From positions 1 through 47,617 of the forward strand of contig JAFSVD010000020.1 of assembly GCA_017450275.1 (NCBI GenBank): 47,617 nucleotides of DNA, written 5' to 3'. A program made the translations under genes and the position numbers. This document shows positions 37,933 to 46,454 of the stretch, piece by piece. Below the pieces are notes generated by a model. The model ran no database searches. It worked only from the letters and a program-made list of their open reading frames with translations, and was not told the DNA's origin. Source of the DNA: Desulfovibrio sp. (lineage in GTDB: Bacteria; Desulfobacterota; Desulfovibrionia; Desulfovibrionales; Desulfovibrionaceae). The number at the start of each line of letters is the position of its first letter. Within the stretch, counting starts at the first letter, position 1.

Positions 37933-39896
37933 GAATAGGTGCCTTCGTGCTCGTTTTTGATGGCATCGATGGATGCTTGAAGTTGTTCGAGTTTTTCAAA
38001 GGCCTCTTCGCCTTTCTTTTTACAATCTTCAAAGGCCTGTATCAAGGCCTGGGACTTGACCGGATCTTCATAGAGCGAACTGTCACTCAATTGCTGTTCG
38101 AGCGTGCTTTGTTCTTGAAGAAGGGCATTGAGGGTGGCCTCTGTTTCTTCATAGGCTTTTTGTAGAGGCTTGAGCTTGCGATAGAGTTGGTTGCGTTTTT
38201 CGGCTTCTTCGCGTTTCAAGCGTTTTTGCTCCTCCTTGCTTTGGGCTTTTGGCACAAAAGCAAGGTCATCCTGGGACTTTATCGCCTTTTGGGAAAGGCT
38301 TTGGGCATGCTGCTCTTCGTAGGCTGCGTAGCTGGGATAGACAGTGATGCCATGGGTATCGAGCTGCCAGGTTTCCACATCGATTTCAGAGAGAAGCCAG
38401 CGGTCGTGGGCAACCAGCATCAGGGTGCCTGTATAGTTTTTGAGAGCCTGACACAGCGCCTCTCTGCTCTCGAGGTCGAGATGGTTGGTGGGTTCGTCCA
38501 AGAGCAGGAAATTACAGCGTTTCAGAAAGAGGGTCGCGAGCACGAGGCGGCATTTCTCACCCCCTGAAAGCGTCTTGATCTGGCGGTCAAAATAGGATTC
38601 TCCCAGAAGAAAGAGTCCCAGAACGCTCATGAGTTCTTCTTCATTGCAATGCGGATCTGAGAGCCGCCGAATTTCGCCCAGCACGTTGGCGTCTTCGCGG
38701 AGGGTGTCCATTTGGTGTTGGGTGTAGTAGCCAAGGCGCAGCTGTTGCGCTTGGGCGATCGTGCCGCCGCATTTGGGAAGAGTATTGGCCAAGAGTTTCA
38801 GGAGTGTGGATTTGCCCGAGCCATTGTGACCAACCAAGGCAATGCGGTTTTCTCGGTAGATGGTGAAGGTCAACGGTGGCCACAGGTATTTGCCGTCTTC
38901 AAAGTGAAAATCGAGGTCACAGCAGGCGAGCACGATTTTTTCCACATGGGGTGGTTTCGGCCAGGTAAAGCGCAATTCCTTGCGTTTGGGTTCAGGGCGA
39001 TAGTCTTCGAGCTCTTTTTCGAGTTTTTTGGCCATTTTTTGGTGGGAGGATGCCTGTCTGGCCTTGGTGGCCTTGGCGCGGAAGCGTTCGACAAAGACCA
39101 TTTTTCGGTCGAGCTCATCCTGCAGCGCCTGGCGTTCGCGTTCTCGTTGCGCTTGGTATTCTTCCTGGAGTACCAGGAATTGGGAATAATTGGTTTTTCG
39201 GAAAACCGGGCGTTGGAGGCCAAGATAGAGAACATGGGTGGCAATGGTGTCCATGAATTTGCGGTCGTGGGCTACGAAGACCAAAGCCCCCTCAAAGCCA
39301 AGGAGAAAGGTTTCAAGCCATTCAATGGCGTCGATGTCCAGGTGGTTCGTGGGTTCGTCGAGCAGAAGGATGTCTGCGCCAGCGGTGAGTACGCGGGCGA
39401 GTTTTGCCCGTTCTTGCCAGCCTCCGGACAGTTCCCCAAGGGTTTTTTCCCATTTGGCTTCGGAAAAACCAAGGCCTGTCAGCACCTTTTTGGCGCGCTG
39501 TTCGGGATTGTAGCCGTAGGCCTGTTCGAGGTCGTTTTGGGTTTGCATAAGTTGGGCAAGGCGTGCGGTATCGTGCTTCGCTGTGGCCTCTTCCCATTGC
39601 GTCCAGAATTTTGACCAATCGTGCAGAACATCGATGACATAGGTGAGAAGATGCGTTGAGAGCGCCTTTGGGCTCAGTTCCTGTTCCACATACCCCAGTC
39701 TGGCTCCCTTGGGCAGAATGATTTTGCCGCCATCTGGTTCTTCAATGCCGGCTATCATGCGAAGCAGGGTTGATTTTCCCGTGCCGTTTTGCCCTGAGAC
39801 GCAGAGGCGGACGCCGGCATCGACTTCAAGGGAAAAGTGCGAAAAGATATCCGTGCCGCCAAAGGATTTTGAAAGATCTTGAATCGTTATTTTCAC
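37929..39896 (-). CDS. ABC-F family ATPase
   Basis: The 655-residue soluble protein has two ABC domains and no membrane part. The first has Walker A GQNGTGKSTLL, signature LSGGW and Walker B ILLLDEPTNHLDIDA; the second has GHNGSGKSTLL, LSGGEK and NFLLLDEPTNHLDLES. A charged linker lies between them (about 240-300), and a C-terminal coiled coil (about 555-650) follows. The layout is nearest Uup/YdiF-type members, which act on ribosomes or DNA junctions. Start: the GTG at 39896 shares GTGA with the upstream stop and has GAGG six bases before it; a TTG at 39902 is less likely. It is the fifth gene of the pyrK operon. Confidence 0.93.
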   Translation of the reverse strand: MKITIQDLSKSFGGTDIFSHFSLEVDAGVRLCVSGQNGTGKSTLLRMIAGIEEPDGGKIILPKGARLGYVEQELSPKALSTHLLTYVIDVLHDWSKFWTQWEEATAKHDTARLAQLMQTQNDLEQAYGYNPEQRAKKVLTGLGFSEAKWEKTLGELSGGWQERAKLARVLTAGADILLLDEPTNHLDIDAIEWLETFLLGFEGALVFVAHDRKFMDTIATHVLYLGLQRPVFRKTNYSQFLVLQEEYQAQRERERQALQDELDRKMVFVERFRAKATKARQASSHQKMAKKLEKELEDYRPEPKRKELRFTWPKPPHVEKIVLACCDLDFHFEDGKYLWPPLTFTIYRENRIALVGHNGSGKSTLLKLLANTLPKCGGTIAQAQQLRLGYYTQHQMDTLREDANVLGEIRRLSDPHCNEEELMSVLGLFLLGESYFDRQIKTLSGGEKCRLVLATLFLKRCNFLLLDEPTNHLDLESREALCQALKNYTGTLMLVAHDRWLLSEIDVETWQLDTHGITVYPSYAAYEEQHAQSLSQKAIKSQDDLAFVPKAQSKEEQKRLKREEAEKRNQLYRKLKPLQKAYEETEATLNALLQEQSTLEQQLSDSSLYEDPVKSQALIQAFEDCKKKGEEAFEKLEQLQASIDAIKNEHEGTYS

Positions 39897-40897
39897 AGCC
39901 AACCTCGCTCGCGATATCCTTGGACGCTTTCAACCATCCCTGCTTCGAGGGAATAGGCAGGGGAAAAGCCGACATCGTTGTGGAGGCGTTGGCTATCGCA
40001 CACCCATCCTGCCTGCTTGGCCTCGGAGAGTTTGTCGAGGTTCCAATTGGGGGCACGATGAAAGCGTTTGGGGGCAAGGCATCGGAGAAGGATGCCCATG
40101 CCGGTTGCGAGAGCGGCAGACGCTGTCAGGATGGGCAAAGGCATATGCAGAATGTGTGGGGAGACGTGAAGCGCTCGGCACATCTGGGTGCAAAAAGCAT
40201 CCATGGTGGTTGGTTTGCCATCGCTCACATGGTAGATGCCGTGGGCTTTGTCGGTTAAGCAGGCAACAATGGCCTTGGCCATGTCTTTCCCGTGGATGCA
40301 AGAGATCGGAAAGACGCGAAGGCCTGGGCTTACGCAAAAACCGTATTTGGCTCCTTGAAAAACCGGGAGTAAGCCCCTGTCGCCTGAGCCATAGACAATA
40401 GAGGGACGCAAAATGACAAGATCGCCCGTGTAGGAAGCCTGAAAGGTGCGCTCAACGAGGAGTTTTGACCAACCATAGGCAGAAACCGGATGGGGTTTGG
40501 CGAAATCCGAGAGAGGGGTGGCACCTTCCGAGGGGCCTGTTGCGGCCATGCTCGAGATAAGAATGCATTTTTTGGGCGCGCAATCTCCCAGATCGGCAAG
40601 AGCCTGGCAGAGATTTTGGGCACAAGTGGTGTTTGCCGAGAGATAACTGCGAAAGCCAAGGCCAAAGAGCAAGGCCGCAAGGTGGATGAGAATGTCGTGC
40701 CCAGCCAAGGCCTCTTTGAGGCCGTAGCCTGTCAGCAGATCCACGGTTTGAATACGAACGCCGCGTGGAATATGGCTTGTATTTGAGCTATGGCGCACAA
40801 GGCAGGTGACGGAATAGCCTTGTTCGACAAGGATGTTCAGAAGGTGGCCTCCGATAAAACCCGTTCCACCAGTCACAACGATATGAGGCGTTTGCAT
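39893..40897 (-). CDS. Extended SDR, NAD-dependent epimerase/dehydratase; CerR-like candidate
   Basis: The 334-residue protein has the NAD(P)-binding motif VTGGTGFIGGHLL at the N-terminus, the LIHLAALLFG segment, catalytic Ser in SSMAATG and the YGWSK Tyr-Lys pair, followed by LRPSIVYGSGDRG. A hydrophobic stretch near residues 270-290 (ILTASAALATGMGILL) suggests membrane contact and a lipid-like substrate. It lies 43 bases after a GNAT-like gene. The pairing resembles ceramide reductase CerR beside an N-acyltransferase in the bacterial ceramide pathway; this is inference. A 3-beta-hydroxysteroid-type or sugar epimerase is the alternative. ATG 40897 is chosen because the fold starts there; its ribosome-binding site is weak. 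Confidence 0.8.
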   Translation of the reverse strand: MQTPHIVVTGGTGFIGGHLLNILVEQGYSVTCLVRHSSNTSHIPRGVRIQTVDLLTGYGLKEALAGHDILIHLAALLFGLGFRSYLSANTTCAQNLCQALADLGDCAPKKCILISSMAATGPSEGATPLSDFAKPHPVSAYGWSKLLVERTFQASYTGDLVILRPSIVYGSGDRGLLPVFQGAKYGFCVSPGLRVFPISCIHGKDMAKAIVACLTDKAHGIYHVSDGKPTTMDAFCTQMCRALHVSPHILHMPLPILTASAALATGMGILLRCLAPKRFHRAPNWNLDKLSEAKQAGWVCDSQRLHNDVGFSPAYSLEAGMVESVQGYRERGWL

Positions 40898-40940
40898 AGA
40901 AAAAGGTATCCAAAGTAGAGTTGCAGAGGGTGCAAGGATG

Positions 40941-42053
40941 CTACACGATTTCCTTGCGATAGATGCGATAGCGCATGGTGATCTCTCCACCAAAGTCTTC
41001 GAGCAGGTCGCACATAGGGGTATTGTCTTCCAAGACCCAGGATCCTTCGACCCATTGGAGGTCAGGATTGTTTTGACAGGCTGCCAGCATGCTCTCCACA
41101 AGCAGGGCAGGGAGTCCCAAGAGGCGGTATTGCTCGAGAATGCCAAAGAGCATGATGCGGAGGTTTTTGGTGAATTGCGTATGGGTTTTGTAATAATGCC
41201 AAGGTGTTAAGAGCCCCAGCGAACCGTTGATGGCTTGCAGGAAAGGATTGATATTGGGGAGGGCAACCATGCCGCCTGCTGGTTCATTGTTGTGGAAAAA
41301 GAGCAGAAAATACTTGGTGTCAACAACGGTCAAAAGATCCTGTACCAGAAGTTCTTCTTCACGGGGCGACAAGGGGGTAAAATACCAATTGTTGGCCCAG
41401 GATTTTCGGTACAGATCGAGCATGATGGCGATATCGCCTTCGAGCGTTTTTTTGGAGGAAGTGCGGCAGGAAAACAGGGTGTTGCTTGGCTGGGGCAGGG
41501 GATTGGCACGAAGATAGCTTTCCTTGGTGATGCGATAGGCAAAGAGATCCTGCTCCTTATAGGCATGCCAGCCTTCGAGAAGTTTCGGATAATACGGCGG
41601 ATTCCACGGCATCATGAGCGAGGGCGTCTTGGCAAAGCCATCGACAAGCATCCCGCAGGTATAGTTTGTCGAGGGGTTCACAGGACCTCGGATATACTGC
41701 ATCCCCTGTGCTGCAAGCCACTGTGTGGCACTGTCCAGAAGGCTGTTCGCCGTTGCCTGATTGTCTTCGCATTCAAAGAAGCCAAAGGCGCCGCATGGGG
41801 TCTTTGCGTAGGTGTTGTAGGTGGTATCGATAATGGCGGCGATGCGCCCCACAACCGTTTGGCCGCGTTTGGCGATAAAGAGTTGCCTTTTGGCGTGATC
41901 CCAAAAGGGATGGAGATGGGGTTGAAGGAGTGTGCGTTCCTGGAAGCGGAGCGGAGGAACCCAGTTGGAATGGGGGATGGTTTGGTAGAGTGTCCAAGGA
42001 TAGGTGATAAAACGGGTGAGATCCAAACCCGACACAACAGGAAGCGTCTGCAT
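40941..42053 (-). CDS. GNAT-like acyltransferase family protein; bCerS-like candidate
   Basis: The 370-residue protein belongs to a family of large GNAT-like proteins marked by RGPVNPSTNYTCGMLVDGF, then MMPWNPPYYPKLLEGW and YKEQDLFAYRI, all seen here. A second half (about 200-370) has a GNAT-like core with FFHNNEPAGGMVALPNINP and RLLGLPALLVESML. As far as I recall, the bacterial ceramide synthase bCerS, which N-acylates 3-ketosphinganine, is of this type; I could not check this. AAGGAG precedes ATG 42053 by four bases. It lies 44 bases after pyrD and just before the SDR. The serine palmitoyltransferase expected for ceramide synthesis is not in the window. Confidence 0.7.
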   Translation of the reverse strand: MQTLPVVSGLDLTRFITYPWTLYQTIPHSNWVPPLRFQERTLLQPHLHPFWDHAKRQLFIAKRGQTVVGRIAAIIDTTYNTYAKTPCGAFGFFECEDNQATANSLLDSATQWLAAQGMQYIRGPVNPSTNYTCGMLVDGFAKTPSLMMPWNPPYYPKLLEGWHAYKEQDLFAYRITKESYLRANPLPQPSNTLFSCRTSSKKTLEGDIAIMLDLYRKSWANNWYFTPLSPREEELLVQDLLTVVDTKYFLLFFHNNEPAGGMVALPNINPFLQAINGSLGLLTPWHYYKTHTQFTKNLRIMLFGILEQYRLLGLPALLVESMLAACQNNPDLQWVEGSWVLEDNTPMCDLLEDFGGEITMRYRIYRKEIV

Positions 42054-42097
42054 GGGACTCCTTACGGGGTGTATGCTCTTTGCGCACACATCGATTT

Positions 42098-43024
42098 TTA
42101 ATCAAGCTTCAGCGTACCGCGTATCGATGCAACGGAGGATACGCCCAGGGAGCCGAGAAGCGTGTCCAATTGGGGAACAAGGGCAAAGGATGTTTGGGGG
42201 TTCATGAAATTGGCGGTGCCGATTTGCACAGCATGCGCTCCGGCAATGAGAAATTCCACCACATCTTCGGCTGTTGTTATGCCTCCAACCCCGATGACAG
42301 GAATCGAGCAGGCTTTGGCCACCTGCCACACGCAGCGAAGCGCAATGGGTTTGATGGCAGGGCCTGAGAGGCCGCCGACAATATTGGCCAGACGTGGGCG
42401 CCTTGTTTTGTAATCGATGCTCATGCCAAGTACCGTATTGATGCAGGAAATGGCATCAGCGCCAGCAGCTTCCACCTGTTTGGCGATCAAGGCGATATCG
42501 GTGACATTGGGAGAGAGTTTCACAATAAGAAATTTCTTGGGGGCATTTTTGCGAACAAGAGCGGTCACCTGATGAGCCAAGGCAGGGTCTTGCCCAAAAA
42601 GGACGCCGCCCATGCGAACATTGGGGCAGGAAATATTCACCTCAATGGCGGCAACACCGTCTTCCCCATCCAAACGCGTAGCCAGGGCTCCGAAGTCTTC
42701 GACCGTGCCAGCGTAGATATTGCAAATAACATTGGTCTTCGCACTCGGCAGTTTGGGCAGCGTTGTTTGGCAAAAATACTCCACACCGTCGTTTTGGAGA
42801 CCGACGGCATTGAGCATCCCTGCTGTGGTCTCAACGATCCGGGGCGTTGGATTGCCGCCGCGGGGCTTGAGGGAAAGACCTTTGACAATAAATCCCCCCA
42901 AACTGGCCAAATCGCCGTAGGGAGCAAATTCCAAGCCGTAGCCAAAGGTGCCTGAGGCGGTGAGGATAGGGTTTTTGAGGGAGAGGGTGTGGGATTGGCC
43001 TTTGAGTGTGACAGACAGATCCAC
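42098..43024 (-). CDS. pyrD: Dihydroorotate dehydrogenase B, catalytic subunit
   Basis: The 308-residue class 1B enzyme oxidises dihydroorotate to orotate with FMN and passes electrons to NAD+ through PyrK. Catalytic Cys133 lies in VNISCPNVRMGG, a class 1 feature. NPILTASGTFGYG, NAVGLQNDGVEYF and IPVIGVGGITTAEDVVEFLIAGA fit. I place the start at GTG 43024, which has AAGGAG at six bases. Longer in-frame starts run into cassette copy C and lack a ribosome-binding site. pyrK lies upstream on the same strand, separated by the cassette. Confidence 0.96.
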   Translation of the reverse strand: MDLSVTLKGQSHTLSLKNPILTASGTFGYGLEFAPYGDLASLGGFIVKGLSLKPRGGNPTPRIVETTAGMLNAVGLQNDGVEYFCQTTLPKLPSAKTNVICNIYAGTVEDFGALATRLDGEDGVAAIEVNISCPNVRMGGVLFGQDPALAHQVTALVRKNAPKKFLIVKLSPNVTDIALIAKQVEAAGADAISCINTVLGMSIDYKTRRPRLANIVGGLSGPAIKPIALRCVWQVAKACSIPVIGVGGITTAEDVVEFLIAGAHAVQIGTANFMNPQTSFALVPQLDTLLGSLGVSSVASIRGTLKLD

Positions 43025-43037
43025 GATGGACTCCTTC

Positions 43038-43250
43038 TGGTCTATTTCATTCACATTGTAGAAAATCCACAACCGCAGATCATTCCCAGTTCCTCATTCG
43101 TTCACAACAAAACGTTTGCCGTTGTACTGAAATGTGGCTCCAGGCAAAATTTTATTGGGATCGCAGAAAATGCTGATCGATAGTAAACAAGCAAAGGCTA
43201 CGGTGCGGGTCATACGTTTCTATTTTTCAGAATATGAATGAAATGTGACA
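43038..43250 (-). repeat. Conserved-end intergenic cassette, copy C (pyrK/pyrD)
   Basis: This 213-base element lies between the pyrK stop and the pyrD ribosome-binding site. Its left 60 bases match copy A (4844-4903) at about 56 positions. Its right end shares the ATGACxCGCACCG and AATGAAATGTGACA blocks with copies A and B. The two ends are inverted repeats over about 28 bases with few mismatches. CTTC flanks both sides (43034-43037 and 43251-43254) as a possible target duplication. The interior is unrelated to copy A and holds a 39-codon frame. Confidence 0.78.
43094..43213 (-). CDS. 39-residue peptide encoded by cassette copy C
   Basis: The frame starts at the conserved ATG of the cassette (43213) and stops at the TGA in the conserved left block. 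The peptide begins MTRTVAFACLLSISIFC and ends FQYNGKRFVVNE. Residues 5-17 are hydrophobic, with two cysteines, like a short signal or membrane segment; a polar part follows. The ribosome-binding site is weak (A-rich, no GGAG). I recognise no family. It may be an expressed small membrane or secreted peptide or only an accident of the element; the frame bounded by both conserved ends favours coding. Confidence 0.4.
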   Translation of the reverse strand: MTRTVAFACLLSISIFCDPNKILPGATFQYNGKRFVVNE

Positions 43251-43256
43251 CTTCGC

Positions 43257-44060
43257 TTAGAGGACGATCTGATCGATCCAAAAAACAGGGCCTTTTGTGC
43301 AGGTTTGCACGTATTCGGGTGTCTCAGGCGTTGTTTTGGCTGTTTTCGTCACACAGCCAAGACACGCTCCAACGCCACAGGCCATGGTGTTTTCGAGCGA
43401 GAGCTGCATGCGGGCTCCCATGCTTTTGCCGTAGCCGTAGAGTGTGCGGAGAAAGGGCTTGGGACCACAACCAAGGATCAGGCCGTTTTGGGCGGAATAG
43501 TCGTGGATGCGTTCGTGGAGGGTAAAGAGTAAATTGTCGAGATCGCCGGGGATGGTTTCCCGCAAGATGTCGACGGGAATGCGCTCACGAAGGCTTTCGA
43601 TGGGATAGCAGGAAAGCGGTGGTCTGTGACCAAAAACCATGCTGAGATTCCAGGGTTGTGGATGCGAGCGCACATAGCCAATGAAGGGCACAATGCCCAT
43701 GCCACCAGCTAAAAGCAGGGTGGGGGTATCGACTTCGCTGTGGAAGCCCTTCCCCAAGGGGCCTGTGACGGCAACGGTCTCACCCCGTGAAAGTTGGGCA
43801 AGGCGTTCAGTTCCTCGTCCCAGCACCTGGAAAAAACAAATCAGATACCGATCGTTCATGTCGCAGATGCCAAGTGGCCTTGGCCACGGGATCTCAAGGC
43901 CAAAGGAATCAGGACGAATCATCACGAATTGTCCAGGTTGCCATTCTGGCCAATCTGGTCTAGACAATCGCAGAGCAAAAAAAGTGTTTTTGCCAGCGAT
44001 GGATCCAAAGGGAACAATGTCGAGCACCGTAAGATGCGTGTAGCTTGCGTGTGGTGGCAT
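43257..44060 (-). CDS. pyrK: Dihydroorotate dehydrogenase B, electron-transfer subunit
   Basis: PyrK (267 residues) carries FAD and a 2Fe-2S cluster and passes electrons from PyrD to NAD+. The FAD part has the RPLGIC motif, and LLLAGGMGIVPFI begins the NAD-binding part, with GLILGCGPKPF later. The cluster ligands are Cys228, 233, 236 and 254 in MACGVGACLGCVTKT and YVQTCTKGPVF. The start is ATG 44060, about 11 bases after GGAG; a TTG at 44087 would add nine residues. It is the first gene of a six-gene minus-strand operon. The region upstream to 44201 is AT-rich and shared with a divergent peptidase gene. Confidence 0.95.
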   Translation of the reverse strand: MPPHASYTHLTVLDIVPFGSIAGKNTFFALRLSRPDWPEWQPGQFVMIRPDSFGLEIPWPRPLGICDMNDRYLICFFQVLGRGTERLAQLSRGETVAVTGPLGKGFHSEVDTPTLLLAGGMGIVPFIGYVRSHPQPWNLSMVFGHRPPLSCYPIESLRERIPVDILRETIPGDLDNLLFTLHERIHDYSAQNGLILGCGPKPFLRTLYGYGKSMGARMQLSLENTMACGVGACLGCVTKTAKTTPETPEYVQTCTKGPVFWIDQIVL

Positions 44061-44201
44061 GAAATGATGAACTCCTGCATGATACAAAAATAATCTACAC
44101 TTTTACCACGAATTTTTTTTATTTGCAAGTTGTAATTTTTTGTAGAAGAGAGAAAAGAGAGTATCTTTTTAAAACGGTAGTACTGTATTTTGGGGGATGC
44201 A

Positions 44202-45275
44202 ATGGAAGCTGATTATGCCAAACGCCGTGACCGTCTGCGCGAAGCACTGTATGCGCACAATGTCGATGCTATGCTTGTCAGCAGTGCTGCCAACCGATTT
44301 TATTTGTCGGGTTTTGAACTGCACGATGTGCAATCTGACGAAAGCGCAGGCGTCCTTGTGATCGCAAGCGATGGCAGAACGTATCTTTTGACCGATCCCC
44401 GATACGCCGACGCCGCCAAACGCTGTTTCTCCGACGACGAGATCCGCATCTACACAAAGGACTCGATGGCGCTCCTTGGGGCAACGCTCAGGAGCTGCGG
44501 CAAAAGCATTGCGCTTGAAACAAAACAGTGCTCTTTGGCGTTTTGCAGATCCCTGCACGAAAAACAGCCTGATCTTGCCTTTGTGTCGGGAGACGGCTGG
44601 GTTGAAGAACTTCGGGCAGTGAAAGACGCGTATGAAATCGCGTGTCTGGAAGAATCCTTTGCCCTCAACCACACCTTGCTTCTTTGGATCGAAGACGAAT
44701 TGCGCCATGGCATGGATGAAGCGAAGATTGCTTGGAAAATCGAGTCCTTTTTTCGCGAACACGGTGCCCAGGAACTCGCCTTCCCCTCTATTGTGGCTGT
44801 CAATCAAAACGCAGCCCTCCCCCATGCCATACCAGGGGAGACACTCTTAACCGACAATGCCTTGATCCTGCTCGATGTGGGCTGCCGGGTGCGCAACTAT
44901 TGTTCGGATCAGACACGGACACTCTGGTTTGGCGGAAGCCCGTCAAAACGCTTTGAGGAAGTCTACGCCTTGGTGCGGGAGGCGCAGGTGGCGGCCATAA
45001 GCTCTATGAAGCCAGGAGAACCCGCATCTCAGGTGTACGCCAGGGCACGCAGCGTTTTTGAAAAACACGGCTGTCAAGACCATTTTACCCATGGTTTGGG
45101 GCATGGGGTTGGGCTTGCAACCCATGAGGCGCCTTCGCTCTCTTCTCGATCGCAAACCATTCTTCTTCCAGGCCATGTGGTGACTGTGGAACCAGGTTTG
45201 TACTATCCGGACTGGGGTGGCGTTCGCATTGAATTCACTGTCTTGGTCACCGATGATGGGGTGCGCATTCTCTAA
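44202..45275 (+). CDS. M24 family Xaa-Pro aminopeptidase-like protein
   Basis: The 357-residue protein has an N-terminal creatinase-like domain (about 1-125) and a C-terminal pita-bread metallopeptidase fold. Metal ligands are visible: Asp in LILLDVGCRVRNYCSDQTRT (both Asp residues), His in FTHGLGHGVGLATHEAP, Glu in VTVEPGLYYPDWGG and Glu in GVRIEFTVLV. It would release N-terminal residues next to proline, or cleave Xaa-Pro dipeptides, in the cytoplasm. ATG 44202 has GGGGGA before it; a TTG four codons upstream overlaps that site. It is followed 17 bases later by shikimate kinase. Confidence 0.93.
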   Translation: MEADYAKRRDRLREALYAHNVDAMLVSSAANRFYLSGFELHDVQSDESAGVLVIASDGRTYLLTDPRYADAAKRCFSDDEIRIYTKDSMALLGATLRSCGKSIALETKQCSLAFCRSLHEKQPDLAFVSGDGWVEELRAVKDAYEIACLEESFALNHTLLLWIEDELRHGMDEAKIAWKIESFFREHGAQELAFPSIVAVNQNAALPHAIPGETLLTDNALILLDVGCRVRNYCSDQTRTLWFGGSPSKRFEEVYALVREAQVAAISSMKPGEPASQVYARARSVFEKHGCQDHFTHGLGHGVGLATHEAPSLSSRSQTILLPGHVVTVEPGLYYPDWGGVRIEFTVLVTDDGVRIL

Positions 45276-45292
45276 CACGCTGGGCGTTTGTC

Positions 45293-45814
45293 ATGATCTA
45301 TCTTATTGGGCCTCGAGCCTGTGGCAAAACAAGTCTTGCTGCGGCATTGGGCGCAACCTGTGGGTATGCATGGTACGATTTAGATGCCTTGTTTTGTCAA
45401 AAACAAGGATGTACCATAGATACGTTTGTGAAAAACCACGGCTGGCCGCGTTTTCGGGAACAAGAACACCAGCTCCTCGCATGGCTTTCCGATCACTATG
45501 CCCAAGAGAGTCGCATGGTGATCGCCACAGGGGGCGGTATTGTGCTGGATAGCCGCAATCGGAGCCTTCTTGCCAAGGGCACGGTTTTGTATCTTTTTGT
45601 GCCTATTGAGGAGCTCGCAAGGCGCCTTGCCAAGGATCCCGTAGAGAGCCAACGCCCCTCACTCACAGGCAAGGACATTGTCAGTGAAGTTGCGCAGGTT
45701 GTCGGTGAGCGCGATCCTTTGTATCGCCAATGCGCAGATTTTGTGCTGGATGGAACGTTGCCGAGTGAAAAGTTGATTGCCGCGCTCTTGGCCTGTGTAT
45801 CGGGGCAAGTGTAG
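45293..45814 (+). CDS. aroK: Shikimate kinase
   Basis: The 173-residue P-loop kinase phosphorylates shikimate in aromatic amino acid synthesis. Walker A is LIGPRACGKTSLA (about 4-16). The Asp pair in WYDLDALF binds Mg and substrate, Arg lies in WPRFREQEH, and IATGGGIVLD is the substrate-binding Gly motif. RPSLTGKD carries the lid Arg. The PRACGKT variant replaces the more common GxGK with an Ala-Cys pair but leaves Gly-Lys-Thr. It is probably cotranscribed with the peptidase upstream. Confidence 0.93.
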   Translation: MIYLIGPRACGKTSLAAALGATCGYAWYDLDALFCQKQGCTIDTFVKNHGWPRFREQEHQLLAWLSDHYAQESRMVIATGGGIVLDSRNRSLLAKGTVLYLFVPIEELARRLAKDPVESQRPSLTGKDIVSEVAQVVGERDPLYRQCADFVLDGTLPSEKLIAALLACVSGQV

Positions 45815-45891
45815 CGGTTTTTTTGTGCCGGGGAAAGTCTCAAAGCCACCCTTTTGGTAAAAAAAAAGACCTGCAAAATTTTCTTTAGACA

Positions 45892-45920
45892 TTGACATGA
45901 ATATGTGGGCGGTGTACATT
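45892..45920 (+). promoter_or_regulatory. Promoter of the atp operon
   Basis: TTGACA (45892-45897), a 17-base spacer and TACATT (45915-45920) form a good housekeeping promoter. About 65 bases of leader separate it from the first atp gene. Confidence 0.7.
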
Positions 45921-45991
45921 TTTCGGATACTTTGGCATTCTCTGATATGTGGCAGTATCAGCCCATTAGTGCTTCCTGAGGGGGAAATTGC

Positions 45992-46411
45992 ATGCTTGAT
46001 CTCAATATCACACTGCTCTTTCAACTCGTGAATTTCTTCATCGCAGTGTTTCTGTTAAATGTGCTTCTTATTCGTCCAGTTCGTGAGATTCTGAAGAAGC
46101 GGCAGCAGATTGTCGATACCATGGCAGGCGATGCTGAGAGCTTTGAATCCCGTGCTGAACAGAAGTTGGCAGATTATGATGCCCAGCTGAAGGCAGCGCG
46201 TCAAGAAGCCAGTCTCGCACGGCAAACCGGACGGGAAGAAGGGATTGCTGAGCAGCACAATCTCTTGGCAACGGCGCAGAATGAAGCCCGTGCCATTGTA
46301 GACCAAGCGCGAGTCTCTTTGCAGAAAGAGGCTGATGCGACTATGGCCGCTTTGCGCAGCGAGGTCGGCACCTTGTCTCAAAAGATTGCTGATCGCCTTG
46401 TCCAAGGTTGA
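45992..46411 (+). CDS. atpF2: ATP synthase F0 subunit b'
   Basis: This 139-residue protein has one N-terminal membrane helix (about 5-27, LLFQLVNFFIAVFLLNVLLI) and then RPVREILKKRQQ and a long charged coiled coil. It is the shorter partner of the b/b' heterodimer that forms the peripheral stalk. No gene for a or c lies before it, as is common where those genes are elsewhere. The ribosome-binding site is GAGGGGG before the ATG. It leads directly to atpF, atpH and atpA. Confidence 0.9.
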   Translation: MLDLNITLLFQLVNFFIAVFLLNVLLIRPVREILKKRQQIVDTMAGDAESFESRAEQKLADYDAQLKAARQEASLARQTGREEGIAEQHNLLATAQNEARAIVDQARVSLQKEADATMAALRSEVGTLSQKIADRLVQG

Positions 46412-46454
46412 TTTTTTTCCGTAGGCTTTTCGAAGATTGTAGGGGGGGTGCCCA

